Positions 48,051-61,400 of a stretch of DNA of 64,000 nucleotides are shown here, piece after piece. The notes beneath the pieces are model-generated. The model was not told where the DNA came from, made no database searches, and saw only the letters and a list, made by a program, of their open reading frames with translations. The first letter of the stretch is position 1; the number at the start of each line of letters is the position of its first letter. The DNA lies in contig QNGE01003836.1 of NCBI GenBank assembly GCA_008508345.1, positions 1 through 64,000 on the forward strand. The letters run 5' to 3'. Source of the DNA: Paragonimus westermani. Its lineage: Eukaryota > Platyhelminthes > Trematoda > Plagiorchiida > Troglotrematidae. The position numbers and the translations under genes were made by a program.

Positions 48051-49179
48051 ATCAAAAATGTATAAAAAAATTACGCCCAGCTTGATTCTACGCACGAGAA
48101 TTTGCAACTTGGGCAATTAAATTAGGAGGTACAGAACCATACAACTCAGAGTACATCTTGTGAATAAGGGAGACGGCACGTAGAATAAGTTTAACGGTGA
48201 AAATGATCACACAATTACAAATACGACGATAGCACAACAGATAGAGAGTTGGTTCCTAATCTGTTGATCTGGAGGACTAGTCCGCAGGCCGCTGTTCTAT
48301 AATCACACTAGTCGTACAAATTACAATAGTTAACAGTTCTTTTACATTGATTCTCTCCTGTCATAACTCTGTCCGAATCCGCCAAACAATGAGGAAATGC
48401 AGAAGAGACGATAATTAGCGAACCGCTTGAATTCCATCTCTTATTTGGGAGTTTAGCCTACACTCAATCTGTTGAGCGATTCTGTCTTCTCTACAATTGC
48501 ATAGTTAATATTGTAGAATTATTGTCATTGACCACATGCAATTTCATTCAATGAGGGCTCAATTTAGCGTGGGACTCCAATGAGGTCGGTTTTGCCAATG
48601 CTATGAGGTATCCCCATCGTGATGACAGTCTGAGTCTAACTCGAATTATTCGTTCCAAGTGAAGTACAACAGTTGAGTACGACAGGATGAATTTTCTGGA
48701 TAGATTCTACTCAACTGACAGGATAACAAATTTATCGCATGTTTAGATGACACTTCGGAGAATTTCAATCCCACCATGTTATGCTTAAGTGACTTCTGGA
48801 AACAGTCGCACATGGAAACCTTCGTTTTCTCAAAACTTTTCAAACTTTATCCGATATGCCAAATTGACTTGGTCCGATACTGAGTGCTTCTGGCTGAAAT
48901 TGTTTTGATAATTTCCCAGGTTCCACCATGCCTTCTTAAAGATGACACTTTGCAGACCGCCGATTAAAGTTTTGATCTGTAACTACCTTCAGAAACTCAG
49001 AAGAAAATTGTATCACTTCAGATGGTACGTTCAAACACTGACACTTTGGCACTTCAGGGTAACCGGAATATCAGGGTTGTTAAACAGGGGTTCTTGGAAA
49101 CACCAGCTTAAAAAAATATGACATCCAGATGAGGAAGTATAATATAGGAGTTGGAATGTCCGAACGCGAGCTGAAACAT
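48051..49179. other. No gene recognised
   Basis: AT-rich; one unrecognised 65-codon minus frame at 48646-48843. Confidence 0.5.
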
Positions 49180-49377
49180 CTACCGTCTCTTTGTACCAAA
49201 GACATCAACTTCGTATTCTAAGAGTCGCATTACAAACATATTGAATGGGTAGCTTTGGGTAACCCACCAGACCCTGTAGTGACAGACGATTTTGTACCAA
49301 ACGTTAGGCAACGGGTAACAAACACAGTCATTTTCAGCACAGTTATAAGAACCATGGATCGACATTATTTTTCTCAT
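49180..49377 (-). pseudogene. Probable PLE GIY-YIG endonuclease fragment
   Basis: LPNVWYKIVCHYRVWWVTQS (from residue 23) aligns position by position with S-N-V-V-Y-K-I-x-C-x-C-G-x-x-Y-V-G-Q-S. The first Cys, V, Q and S are kept; the second Cys is Tyr, Gly is Arg, Tyr is Trp and the YIG Gly is Thr. PFNM follows where R-x-F/L-x-x-R falls. The exact spacing is the main support. No other PLE domain is attached. Confidence 0.45.
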
Positions 49378-50190
49378 TGCAGAAAATCATCACTGCTGAG
49401 AACGACAGAGTAGTGAGGAAGACTTGTTTTCCGATTTTGATCATCAGGCTAATTACAACACGATAGATATGAAAACAATGAATAGGGTGAATCAGAAAAA
49501 CAGCCAATATAGATCACGGATAGCGTGCTTGTTAACATTTACCCACTGATTGTTCCAAATCGAAAGAATCGATAGGAAGCCTGGAGCTCAGTGAGCCGAA
49601 CGAGTTGCTTATGTCAAAACATGTAATTTGGTGTGGAAGGTAAAAACCAAAACAGCCCATCAATTATTGATATATGCATCGTGAGAAATCCAGGTGGTTC
49701 CGTTTAATGATATGTTTATCGTCAAAACACATGGACACGTCAGCACCTGATTTTCGAAAGCTCTGTACCCCGATTATGAAAAAAAGACTGATATGCATTT
49801 TGGATGATCCGGCCGCACATATTCGCATTGAGGATTAGGTTTAGAAAGAGTTGGCTTTGTAGAGATCATCTTACGGCTAAAGGGGGTACCATTCATTTCA
49901 ATATTCAAACAGCTTCTTGATATAAGAATTTGACCTGATACTAAGTCGAAATGGTGGTATCTGTTCGGCATCTCTTCAAGGGCAATAATTCATGCCAGTT
50001 AACTCATTGTCATCTGGTTAGTTCTGGCACGAGAACATACAGTACGGTCTTCCAGATTACAACTTTCTGATTGAGACAACCTGTATCCGAGTCAGCTAAC
50101 TCTAAGTTTATCTACGATTGGTGATGTAGGTGTGAAAAATCCTACATAGACAGGACTGAGAGCCAGTTACAAACCCATATCACCGAGCAA

Positions 50191-50211
50191 CTCCTGAGGT
50201 GGGTCGAAACG
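50191..50211 (+). repeat. Deletion derivative of the 11.7-kb hammerhead-like motif
   Basis: CTCCTGAGGTGGGTCGAAAC followed by G. The minus strand at 11.7 kb reads CTCCTGAGG, then 14 bases ending in GAGG, then TGGTTGAAACG. Removing those 14 bases, which lie between two GAGG copies, gives this sequence with two changes. It therefore looks like the same PLE motif after a slip between direct repeats that removed stem II. No inverted arms flank it. Confidence 0.4.
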
Positions 50212-51182
50212 CAAACCGCACAAATCCATGACTTCACAGCTGCATCATCCAACGCACATCATATTCTAATGAGACAACGTCAATGTGATCATGTAAAGAT
50301 ATTTTACGTTACGTACACAACGCCGCACCGACAAACAATCAGTTATGCTGAAACACAAAACGCTCTATAAATTGTACTATCAGTTAGGCGTGTATGCGCT
50401 CCGTCACATAAGTGGACTTAGTTCATTTCGTAACAGCTCGACAGCGCCCGTCCACGCGTAGCTAATACTTTGCAGAATGAAATCGCACATATCGTATCAT
50501 TCACTTTTGGTTGTAAGACAGCTCAATTTTATCCTAGGTAAAATCTCGACTCTCGCGGTCCTGACCAACGCGGACGAGCAATGAGCTGGTCGGTTTTGTG
50601 TCTAACCGATGAATAGGCCACATCCAACTCAGTAACACCCCTGCTAACGTTCTCGTGTCCAGCGATGCCTAGAAGACAATTGGCGGTCGAATAGGTGGTT
50701 ACTAACGACTTTCCCGTGAGAAAAAATCATTCTGACAAATATTTTGAGGCAGTGCGTTCGAAAATGTTCGCGTAACTAGTGTAGCGTGATTTAGAAGAAA
50801 TGCAGAGCCTAATGGTTCAGAAATAATGATGTTGCGGGTTGTCACATTTTCAGAACGTGCTTCATCAGAGGAACACGTTTCGTTATTCAAACCATGGAGA
50901 GGACTGATTGCGTGATGCGTTATCATTTAGAAAGATTGGCGGGAATGAAGAAAAATAAAGTCTCATACCAGACATTAATTTTCAGTCCGGCAAAAAACAA
51001 ATCAGATACGTAGAGGAAGGCCAGTTTCTACGAACACATCGAAGAAATCAATGACTAACTTAATTTTGAGTGACAAACAAAAAGTGTGGCCGTAACTTAC
51101 AAATTGCGAGTGCTTACGTTAGAAAAGTGGTGGAGCGGAAGTGTTTTTCACTTAATCCAAATTCTTAGAGTCACTTATTGAA

Positions 51183-51368
51183 ATGTTGTTCAATTTAATT
51201 TTTGGTAGGCAGGATTCACCAAATTTATTCGCGAACATATTTGTTCACAGTGGCGTGCTACACATAAATCACGATTCAGACAACCAAACCAATAAAATTT
51301 CACTCGGTCTTACATTGTTTTTCGCGCTCAACAACCAAACAAAGGTCAGTAATTGTGATTTGTGTTGA
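51183..51368 (+). pseudogene. Possible PLE RT motif B fragment
   Basis: FGRQDSPNLFANIFVHS (residues 7-23) recalls Y-R-Q-x-x-G-V-A-M-G-S-P-L-x-P-L-F-A-N-I-F-M with about ten residues missing between RQ and SP. The rest of the 61-codon frame is unrecognised and the catalytic Asp pair is not found downstream. Confidence 0.33.
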
Positions 51369-51528
51369 ACATTATCTGTAATCGAAATCTAGTGTGAAAC
51401 AATTCGGCTAAAGTTCATCAACACTGGCTGTAAGATAGAATACTCGTCCTTGAAAATGTGTTCACAAGAATGACAAGATTAGTTTTAGGAGGAATAACGG
51501 AATCCCAACTGTTTTTTCAGAATATATG

Positions 51529-51759
51529 TCACAGCACTATACATGCTCCGAATGATAAGCTGCCACTGTTAACCAGTCGGGAATCGTTTTGATTGGAGAG
51601 TTTTAATGAGGTGCAACTCAACGAATTAGCCGTGTTAGTCGGAGAATAATTTAAACGTCGTACTACTGACACGCAATGTTTTGGAAGTACTAAACTGAAG
51701 AAAACCGGTCGAGTAATATCCGGGCTTTGTTTGGGCTCGAGCGAGTAGCGGGATTTCAT
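51529..51759 (-). pseudogene. Possible PLE linker fragment
   Basis: TRPVFFSLVLPKHCVSVVRR (from residue 16) followed by LN resembles K-K-P-V-F-F-x-L-P-F-K-x-x-x-V-S-x-V-V-x-R-R-L. The remaining frame is Ser/Asn-rich. Single block. Confidence 0.35.
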
Positions 51760-53524
51760 TGTCAGTGTTCTGCTAACTCAGCTACGAAACTACCTCGGGT
51801 GCACTGAACTATCATGCTCCAAATTAGCTAGCTATTCAACCTGCTGTTTCGTAACTAACATTCATTATTTCAACGGATTGACGACTCAGATGGTGAGTCT
51901 CATAGTTCACTCTGGAATTCAACAACTCCATTGTTCAGGTAAAGACGATAATCAGTGACACAGTTAAGCCACAAGTGAGAAATTGTAAATTGCCTACTCT
52001 GCAGTGAGAGGAGTCAGTAGCTGATTATAAGTGGGAATTTCAAGTTCTGGACATGGTGTATTCGCAAAGCCAGTGAGATTTTCACCACCTTTAAACACTC
52101 TGGTTTCGTCGTTCGTCAAGGCCATGGGCTGTTGTAATTATCTGTTTTCTTAGTTGGTTCACCTCGCATTGCAAAGCAGTGCACGTAAATAAAATTGTCA
52201 TGTTTATGAAGATTCATAGGGTAAAAAGGTTCATCAGAATAACGTCACCAACAATCTGCCTTATAGAAAAGCCGGTTCACTTCTGTCAGAAGAGGTTTTA
52301 CAGCGTATCAGTACACAGGCCGGATAATTTGGTCGAATAACAGTCGATCAAACCTGGTGTGGGTAATGGCTAGCTTGGAGTTATTTGTTCTCATATTTAC
52401 AAGCTGTTTTCTGATGTACTTTATCCATAATTATCTTGCCAACGTACTGGAATCATTCGTTCTAATAAAGTGCTCAGTTCACTCAAGTCCTCTTTTGTCC
52501 TCTGTTCAATACGTTCACCCTAAACGTATTCTGGCATCAGTGCATTCTTATTTTCAGCGACTTCCTAGCTATTCACCTCCTGTCATTAAGACAAAATCGA
52601 AGTCTCTGCCACATTTTCAACGCTTGCTTTTGAAGACCGCGCTGGTCATCGGCTGTACTCGCGATGTAATCGATCCACTTCACGGTAGTCGATACACAGT
52701 GTCAGCAATACGAATGGAGACACTGTTCATCCGTAGTGCTATCCTAACAAAATGATCGGGAATCAGACGGGAGAATGTGTAATATGTCATCAAGTCGTAA
52801 GCTGCCGGAATGAGTCAGCTCAGATGCATGCTTGAAGCTGTGAACATGAAGCGAGTTTGCCGCGAGGATCTTAAAGCTAAATGTGTATGCGTTTAAAATG
52901 TCTGAAAACATCCAGTTACAAACCGTGACATCTGGGGTGCAGACATTGGACCCACGCTTCTCATCCACTCTATCAAAGGAAACGAAACAAGCCGTCCGAA
53001 ATGGGCGGATGTAGCAACAAAATATTATAACAATGCGTTTGCCAGCATTGTCGCTGATGTCCTGGTTAAAATAAGGTAACGATGTCATTACTAGGCATGC
53101 TGTCCACTTGGTGTTTTCAGTAATTCTGAGGAAAAACGTCAACTGTTTGGAGTTAACGCAGAGTAGGTTGGTTTCTAAAACTCAAAGTGAGAGGGATCAA
53201 GTTAAATTTCCAGATTTTTCATCCTTGACGCATAGGTAAAATTGTATAATATTATAAAGTTTGGATGTTTGAAATGGTGTACGGGACATGTTCATTTGTT
53301 TTCGGCAGCGAATCACACCATCGTAACGACGTTCCGTATGGTATAGAGAGCCCTAAAGCAATCCTGAAGCCTTGAACCAAACACCATTAATTATGTCGAA
53401 CAGGCCATCACACCCCTTCGCAGATTGTGCTGAAATTGTTAGTAAACACAATAACAAAGTTTGTTACTATGAACCCAGCGAATTGTCTTACTGTTTACTA
53501 ATTTCCATGTAACTGCGGGGAACG

Positions 53525-53728
53525 TTACATAAGCAGAACCGATAGATCATTGGGTTTAGGAATGAAGCAGCATGTACCTGAGTGGAACCACAAATAGATC
53601 TCATAGTTTGACACTGTCCTCACAGCAAATCGTAGGTCCCCAGTTTCGTCGATCGCACGACGCATTCTGTCAACTAGCCACAACATGAGCTTGACCTCAA
53701 CCCTCACAATTACAATCAGCTCCACCAC
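53525..53728 (-). pseudogene. Probable PLE GIY-YIG endonuclease fragment
   Basis: 67-codon frame. VSNYEIYLWFHSGTCCFIPK followed by PNDLS (about residues 39-63) fits S-N-C-V-Y-L-F-x-C-S-C-G-x-x-Y-I-G-R-T-x-R-x-L-S within one residue. The metal-site-like cysteines and both YIG-motif Gly and Tyr are altered. No HL-x-x-x-G-H box follows. Confidence 0.38.
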
Positions 53729-56700
53729 AACCCACGTTTCCTAAAATTTGCTGAAGCCTTTAAGATAAACCAGTTCAAACCTGTGTTATGTGTGCAAAAC
53801 AATTACTTACTAACTTTGGACCGCCATGGGCCTGAGTCGCAATGACTATCACTCTGATCCAAAGACTGGGGTTTTTTGTTTCTGTTGTTCGTTTCATTGT
53901 CCACACCCCCAATTAATGTAAACATTATATCGAGGATTCTCTTTGTTAATGAATAAGTGTTACTGATGAGCCATTACGAATTTCCGCAATCCACGGCGTT
54001 CGCTTCCTGACTGTTTCTTTCAAAGTACTGAGGTGATGTAACTGTTTTAAATTATTTCATTGAATATGCTGACAAGAAAATGCGAAATAAGACACGATGT
54101 AACATGTTCGTTTTATTCTGCAAAAGATGCAGTTTAATTTCTTGAAATGTAAAAACGAGAAGGTAGGCGTCATTCTTCGGACATTACACATGACTACTGC
54201 TCACGTTTTCTTCCCAGCATTGTCAATCGTACACATGAGGAAGTTTATCTGAAATGAAGGTGACTACTGCAGGAGAGGGGGTGGCATGCACACAATCACT
54301 TCGGCAAAGACAAGTCTATTTAATGACTACAGCTGGACCATCGTATTTTGTCGTAAAATGCTGGTGGGTGGTTGGAGTCTGTGAACCGTTGTAGTTAGTT
54401 ACTAACTTAAACAACGATGAAGGTGGCCTCATTGGATTATCGTCCCAAAGCTGAAAATTACAGTACTTTGATATTTAGACCTTCGCGGTTTTGACAAGTT
54501 TCAGAGAGCAACTAAGTTATCAGCTTGTGTGTCGTCAACTAAATGTGTTCGACACAGAGCGAGTGCACAAGAACACTTACGTAGGGTAAAATGAAATACT
54601 TATTTTAGACATCACATCACCAACATAGATTCAGTGTATCTGTTGTCAATTTGGTTATTTGAGAACCATTCGCTCGCCTAGTGATGTAGACAAACCAGAG
54701 TAGGCAGATGTTTAAAAGCAGAATGCTTGCAAGCCTGAGCTGATCATTTCAGAACGGTAACCAATTGACTGATCGTTCTGCAGTTCATTCCGAACAATTG
54801 CAAAATGGCTGTCGATTTTTGAGTATCATGTTACAGCTGCCAAACTGTTGTTCAGTCTCCCAGTTTTCTACTCAACTCATGATAGATTTCGACCTTTTGT
54901 CCGACCGTAAGGGGTCCAACCATCATTTTCCTTTGAAGATTTTGGACATTATGGGAATGTATAGCGTTATTCTTCCAAGTTCATGATGAGTTTTGTTTGA
55001 ATTAAAGCTGTGTGGTAACAGGGCAATTGTATTCAAGTTTGATTGATATAAGTTTATTCAACATTATCGTTCGTTATCAGACGCATTCATCTAAATCACT
55101 TCAGGTTTGCTGTTGACGTTGGTCTGTTTAAGTTCAACTTTAAAATTCAGAATGTGTAGAATAGGTGACCGTGAGTAGTGCATGAACATCAAGATGTGCA
55201 TGGCTTCGCTAACCCTGACTTTGCGTTTTATCTGCAGTCGGTAAGCAGAAGACCACAGTTGTCAAAGAAACGAGAGGAAGAAGAGTGCGCAAAATTTATG
55301 GACGAACAAAACATGGACTATTACAGTAAAGTACGTGATGTAACGTACCTTCTGAGAAGCACACTGAATTTTCACTCGATAACAAAAGTAAAGCTGACTT
55401 TCACACATTTTAGAAAACTCGAGTTAAGTGAGTGATACCGTTGAAAACGGTGATACATTGTGAGAAATACGACATGTGTTTTAAAAGCATCATATGTGAC
55501 TTGCCAGCATTTTCTTGTGAAGTTTAAGTTACCATCAACCTGGGCAATTTGCACTGGGAATATGCATTTACAAGATCTAACGGTATTCACTTAGACTTAG
55601 AAAAGGCGTCTAAGGGAAGGAAAGATGCACGCGTCAGTTCACCACTGGGTATCACGTGTATGCTTGTTTGTCACAACATCCAGTGTTTGGATCAGAAACG
55701 TGTTTGATGTATGTTGACGTTGATTGTACTTTACACCTGTATGACGTCCAAATTTTTTACTAACGGTCTGTGACCGCTTCTAGGGATTTCTTTCAAACCC
55801 ATAGTTAAAGGTTTCACGACCTGACAATTATTACTAGAAATAGTAATTCGACGACCTTGTTGGACAAACGCCATCCAGTGTTAATAGAAATCAGCTTTCT
55901 CATGCCAACATACAAGGAGGAACTGCATGATCAAACGTATCGAACGCATTGCCAGCTTAGTTGTGAATTTACTTTCCGAACTCAGAAATGTAGCATTTTG
56001 GTGCGGTCATCCACTCATCCCAAAGTTTTTCATTAAATTCACCAACTGCAATATTTCCGCTCTTTCGGCCAGGCTAGATTGCCTCAGTGACAGCGCGCCT
56101 CTCGCGCTTGAGCAAGTCGTTTCCATCGAAACCCATACTTTTCACAATTAGGTCACCTCTAAGTTGTCCGACTGGTCACAGTGCATCTGTGAGCAAAACG
56201 GAAGTGCTCGACAACGGCTCCGGTGAGTTTTAACTCAAAATCTGTGAGAACTCCTCTCCGATAGTCGATTCCACAAACCACGGTGGATTTCACATGTGAC
56301 ATTGAGATGAGTTAGGGACTAAGTCCAAATGTGGAACTCCCTGACTCTAGGATTAGCTTGGCATATCAGCCCATACAGCGCCTAGTTAGAGAAAATTGTC
56401 TATATACTTGAATGCCATATGGTGTTGCCTGTCTATATGAATCCTTAGGCTTCCAACTTGACCAAAAATTATACGCTTGAGTCGTCTGTACGTTTATCTT
56501 ACTGACATCGAGATCCCCATTGACTTACAGGTTACCAAGTCGGAGACCCTCTCTGGTAAATGACAGTCCGAACCGTTTTCCCGTCTCGACAGGTAATCAT
56601 GTAGAGCACGGTCATTTAACACAAATTATACACGCCCATTAAACGGTGAAATTGTTTTATGCTTCCATCTACGGGGAGGAGGTGATGTCGAGCTAATAAA

Positions 56701-57614
56701 CAATTTGTATATTTTTGTGTGTGAACATGCCTCAAACGTTTAATCTCAACGCGTTCAAGATTGGAACGCTGGGACACAGGTTTAAGACAGTCCGCGAGAA
56801 AAATGTATATTGCTTTATGATGATCTCATATTATCTAGGTCCATGGTAATGTTGTTCACAAATATGACAGCTCGCACATTTCTCTACCAGCAAACAAGTT
56901 TTCCGGGGTACTTGTTCACTGTACGCGATATTAAATTTGGATTCACTTAATCATTTGGTGTACGATGTGGTACACTACTGTCTAGCGAAAAAAACAAAGG
57001 GTCACGTGTGACAGACAGCAGTATGAATGAACGATCAGGTGGGAAATGTTCACAACTTAACCACTTGAAAATCAGATCGCATGGTAGTGAACTGTGGTAC
57101 AAAGTTAACTACTGGTAACTGATTGTATACAAACCAATCGAAGTATTTCTAAGATGGATGATTCATGTTGTGTCCTACTGCACTTCAACAACGTAGGGAC
57201 TGCACTTGAAGCAGTTTGAAATTCGAGGTCGATTTCATAGATAGAACGGCTCCAATCTTATGGAAATATATCCTTCTTTATATAACCTTTATCTGTAGTC
57301 TATTTCTGAAAATCACAAAGGTCATAGCAATCAACCTGGTCGCGTCCAACCTCGTTTGGTCACGTCCTATTTCCGCCGTTTCACCGTATCCATAGACATC
57401 ACTCACGTGGGCGTTATTTGACATTAGTACCCCACTGAATCAGAAAATTAGGAAACTACAAAGGTGTGCTAATTCAGTGTAGTTTTATGAATTTGATAGA
57501 AACCTGAAGAAAATGGTTGACTTTTTGAAAACTTCAGATAAAACACTGTGAACTCAGCCAACAGTGAACTTTCTTGAGGAGAAAGGTGACACTGTTTGCT
57601 GCGCGGCTCAATCT
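53729..57614. other. No firm gene
   Basis: Frames at 54765-54986, 55178-55435 and 55927-56151 (+) and 55372-55590 (-). The second is exon-like and is given as a finding. No tandem repeats or RNA genes seen. Confidence 0.4.
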
Positions 57615-57803
57615 TCAATCTCTCACTGTCACTCTCCTCGATCTGATTATCAGTCTGATTAAGTGAACGAATTTTGAAATTTTCTGATTTGGTATTCGTT
57701 TCAGCTTATGAAACAAGGCAGACAATTTTAGGATAATCCTACCGGCTAGACGGAGAGAGACTTTACCACTTTCATTCCAGCCTCTCCACATTACGAAATC
57801 CAA

Positions 57804-60800
57804 AAGTGCCAGTAATCAGCGAAAGGTCACACATGTTGAGAAAACATTTCTCACAAAAACGTCTTATAATAACTTGATATCGTGCGGAAAGCGACACGAT
57901 TGACCGCGTACATAAGAATGTTCGAACGGCTAAGTCCTGAATACCACACATGCTGCAAAAATCGCTTATGTTTTGGCCAGGTTTTGAAATGCCTGTGGTC
58001 TCCATATTGCGTCCTTAGAAATTGCCAGTTGGAAATTAATTTTGAAGAGTTTTTCTGCCCACCACAGAAGGCATGTCCATGTACTTCTGACACAATTAAA
58101 GAACCGGCAGGCAGCCAGTTGGCATTGTGGAAATGAGTTTGTGTGTTTCTCGAAACCCGGTTATGGTGGGCGATAACTTTCTTTATCGCAGGTTGACAAA
58201 TTAGCGCACACCCCACACATGTTTGTTGTTAAATTTGCATTGAGAATTCGTCTTTATGTGGTCAACGCTACTGCAAGTTGCCTAGTAGAGTAGTTTAGCA
58301 AGACGCACGGTTTGAGACCAAGTTCTACTTGGTACAGAATACAAAGCATGCGAAATAAAACTACTCTGAATTTGTTATGTTTGTATGAATGTGTTTTAAA
58401 CTAATCGAAGTGGGAGATTATGAAATACACTGAGGTACGAATAAACATTGAAGGCTAAGGGAGTAAAGAGAAACTGCGCTGGTGGTCTGGATGACCACTT
58501 ACAATGTGTTAGCCTGGAAAACGGATTTAGGGAAATATCCATTGACACCTACGTGATGTTTGTTGATTATCACATTTAGTATCTTTCTGACGTATCTATT
58601 AGTACACTGGCAGGGTTCAGATATACCACCCCAATCGCTGGTCTGAATCTAGCCAGAGACAATACAAAGAACCTTTTTTGAATATTGATATTGGTTATTG
58701 GTTATTGGTAACCACACTAGCCCTGTCCCAGATAATTCTGAAGCAAGTAGGGCACCTCGTATATCGTTTGGTCGTTTACCATGCAAAAGTATCGGAAATG
58801 GAAACCTTAGAGCAAACTATGTTACGTACACATAGTGAGGCATTACTCCAAAGTCGTGGGATCCTGATATGTGTTACTCTATCAATCGCTTAGTGTTATT
58901 TTGAAGCACGATATGTACTCGGAAGAATGCAGCATATCTTTATAGGCGCTGTACTAAAGGGCATCGAAAAATGTACAATTTTGTCCAACTTTCTTTGAGT
59001 ATTCTTCCCTCATCTGGCTCTTTCAATGCCCTTTACGGAAGAGCTGGATGACGCATGTGTATTCAGTGATTTTGCGTGCACTGCTTGACTGGGGTGTGAG
59101 CTTTCACGATCTTAGATAGCATACGTGATGTCTTCCATTATATCGTCTCCTTCCGTGACAAGCACAATCGTTTCACTCAAATCCCAGAAGCACAACTGAG
59201 GTGGTAAAATCGTTTATCGGAAACTTGCGTTGAAACTGGGTCACTAAATGTTTAGAGCGAAACTACAAGGTGCAAACTAAATCAAGCGAGACGGACACAT
59301 ATGACAGTCAGGGCATTAGAACAGATCACTTCAGAAGGGAAGTCACAAATCAAACGCAATTGACAGTTCAGATAACGTACACGATTTCGATCGCACGGTT
59401 GGAGTTTGATTGAGCTAATACAGACCAATCAACCCGAAGCCGGATCGATCAGTCGATGTGATACGAATCGACTTGACTGCAGGGTTACTACATGCCCACC
59501 CTATGGCCTTTATGAAACCCTTATAAATGCTCGCATTCCACCTTGGTCGTTTCAGCTGGTCTTGCTTGAGTTCAAGCCGAATTTACCAACAATGCAAGTT
59601 AGGACAATGCATGTGCTTCAACAAAAATATATGATCAGATCTTGACGCATGTTTCTTGTGAACGCATGGGAAAATACCAGCAGAAAAAGAAACCAAGCTG
59701 GAAGAATTTCTCACAATTTTGTCCGAAAAGGTAAGATACTTCAGGTAATGTTCTAGTGAGGGAAGCGAGATTTTATTCATTTGTTGTTATCCCGAAATTA
59801 GAGGAATGTTAAACAAAATATAATACATGAATTTTCCGGTTTTGTCCGCTGTTATAATCAAGGTCACAACCGAATGACGGTACATTGCACCGATCATGCT
59901 ACTCAACAAACCTTCTTGCTAGCCTAGTCGTCAATTGTTGAAAATGCCATCAAATGGATAGAAGAACATTGTTCAGTATAATGATGTAAACTATACGTTG
60001 TTCAATCTCGCTTTCAATGCATTTGTGTTTTTTCCAATAAACTGTTCCTAGTGTTAAAAAATCTTACGGGTAATATGGATATTGACAAATATAGGAAGTA
60101 CCGCTTCATCGGACGATCCAACCAACCTAATTTGTGAGGACAACACAAACTCTGTCTCACTGTGTGTAATGATTTCGTGTCCTTGCACACCACGCTGTTT
60201 TTAGAGAAATCTGCTAAGGTTGCCATTGAACGCAAAAATGCCGATTGTATTTTCACGTTTTTTAGCTGGACCATCATCCATTCGTGTCGGATAGCAATGA
60301 GTGAATTTCACACTGTGTGAACAGTTTCTCCGGAAAGTGTTACAGTTCCTAATGCAACGTAATACGTTTCCACATTTTTTGCGTTCTCAAGTTGATCAGA
60401 ATAAACTGAAAGCCCACAACCGTTTTGTAAGTTAATTTATTGGAAATTGTAAATGCGCACTTAATGTCCTCCAGAACTTCAACTGATTCAGTCGTGTATT
60501 GAGCTGAGGCATTGATTAAACTGATTAGTCAATGAAAATAGATTGTGTCTAACTTTACCGTGCCACTGAGCGCATGAAACATTGACATTTGAGATGCCCC
60601 ATTGACTTGGTTGGATACGGAATAAATGACAGACTAGTTAGCCACCAATTTGACCTTCCGTGTTAACCTTCCGCAATAGAGATCGATTCTACTATCAATA
60701 CACCATGTGTGGTTTCTTAACGAAGCAGTTTGTTCAGACTTTTCTGTTTGAAGATCACATAAGTGTAACTAATCTTGGTCAAGAATTTTGCTCAGTCAGT

Positions 60801-61151
60801 ACAGTACAACACATCTAACTTGTTCATATCTCCATTATTAAACTTTGTAGTTAAACTTTATACGGAGTGCTTCACTGGTTGAATGTTGCAGAGTGAATGT
60901 AACTTATTATTGTGCGTAAGGTACGATTCCACTGAAGTGAATAAGGTGATATTTTGCCGCGTCTTAACTGTAATGGTCACCATCACATTCAACTGGAAAC
61001 AGTTGCCTCCCGGAGTAGACTTGCTAGCATAGAGCAGCAGATTGTACGCTTTACTCCTTGCGACTTTCGCTGCATCTCATTAGGCACATAGTGCAATGTT
61101 GGTGTTTATACAGCACAATTAAATAAGGTTAATGCTGAATAATTCCCATCA
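57804..61151. other. No firm gene
   Basis: 57851-58216 is open on both strands (121 and 84 codons) without a motif. Frames at 58678-58893 and 59406-59645 (+) have faint PLE resemblance only. The rest is featureless. Confidence 0.4.
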
Positions 61152-61188
61152 AACACACACACACACACAATCCACGCACGCACACACG
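61152..61188. repeat. CA microsatellite
   Basis: About nine CA units, an interruption (TCCACG), then further CG/CA units. The only clear microsatellite of any length in the window. Confidence 0.9.
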
Positions 61189-61400
61189 AGCAGTGGAACG
61201 GTCCGGTTACCACAACTGTTTCAGATTGACGATGATATCATTCTGGTGGTATAGACATGTTGTCACCTTGGCGTAGCAACAACCTCAGCGACCGAAAGCA
61301 GACAACGACTGCTGATAATGTACATGGTTTTGGGAATATTAAAAATTATGACCTTACCTGCAGAGGACAGCGAGTGGCGTACAGTCTAAATCACTGGCTG

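Noticed and set aside
50840..50890. CTGATGA...GAAA on the minus strand as a second hammerhead
   Set aside because: Stem II would have only two firm pairs (AG/CT) and no stem III or N-U-H site can be placed; the same bases can be read as part of an open frame at 50702-50926.
52357..53142. Two 132-codon frames (plus 52357-52755, minus 52744-53142)
   Set aside because: Any match to PLE motif B or F-D-V-x-S-L-F needed too many substitutions; no splice signals or other domain.
56810..56840. L-Y-D-D-L-I-L as an RT catalytic motif
   Set aside because: One residue short and without neighbouring motifs.
57851..58216. Region open on both strands as a real gene
   Set aside because: No recognised motif in either translation; frames of this length occur by chance at this composition.
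61215..61250. D-D-D-I-I-L-V as an RT catalytic motif
   Set aside because: Stops close on both sides and no further RT motif.
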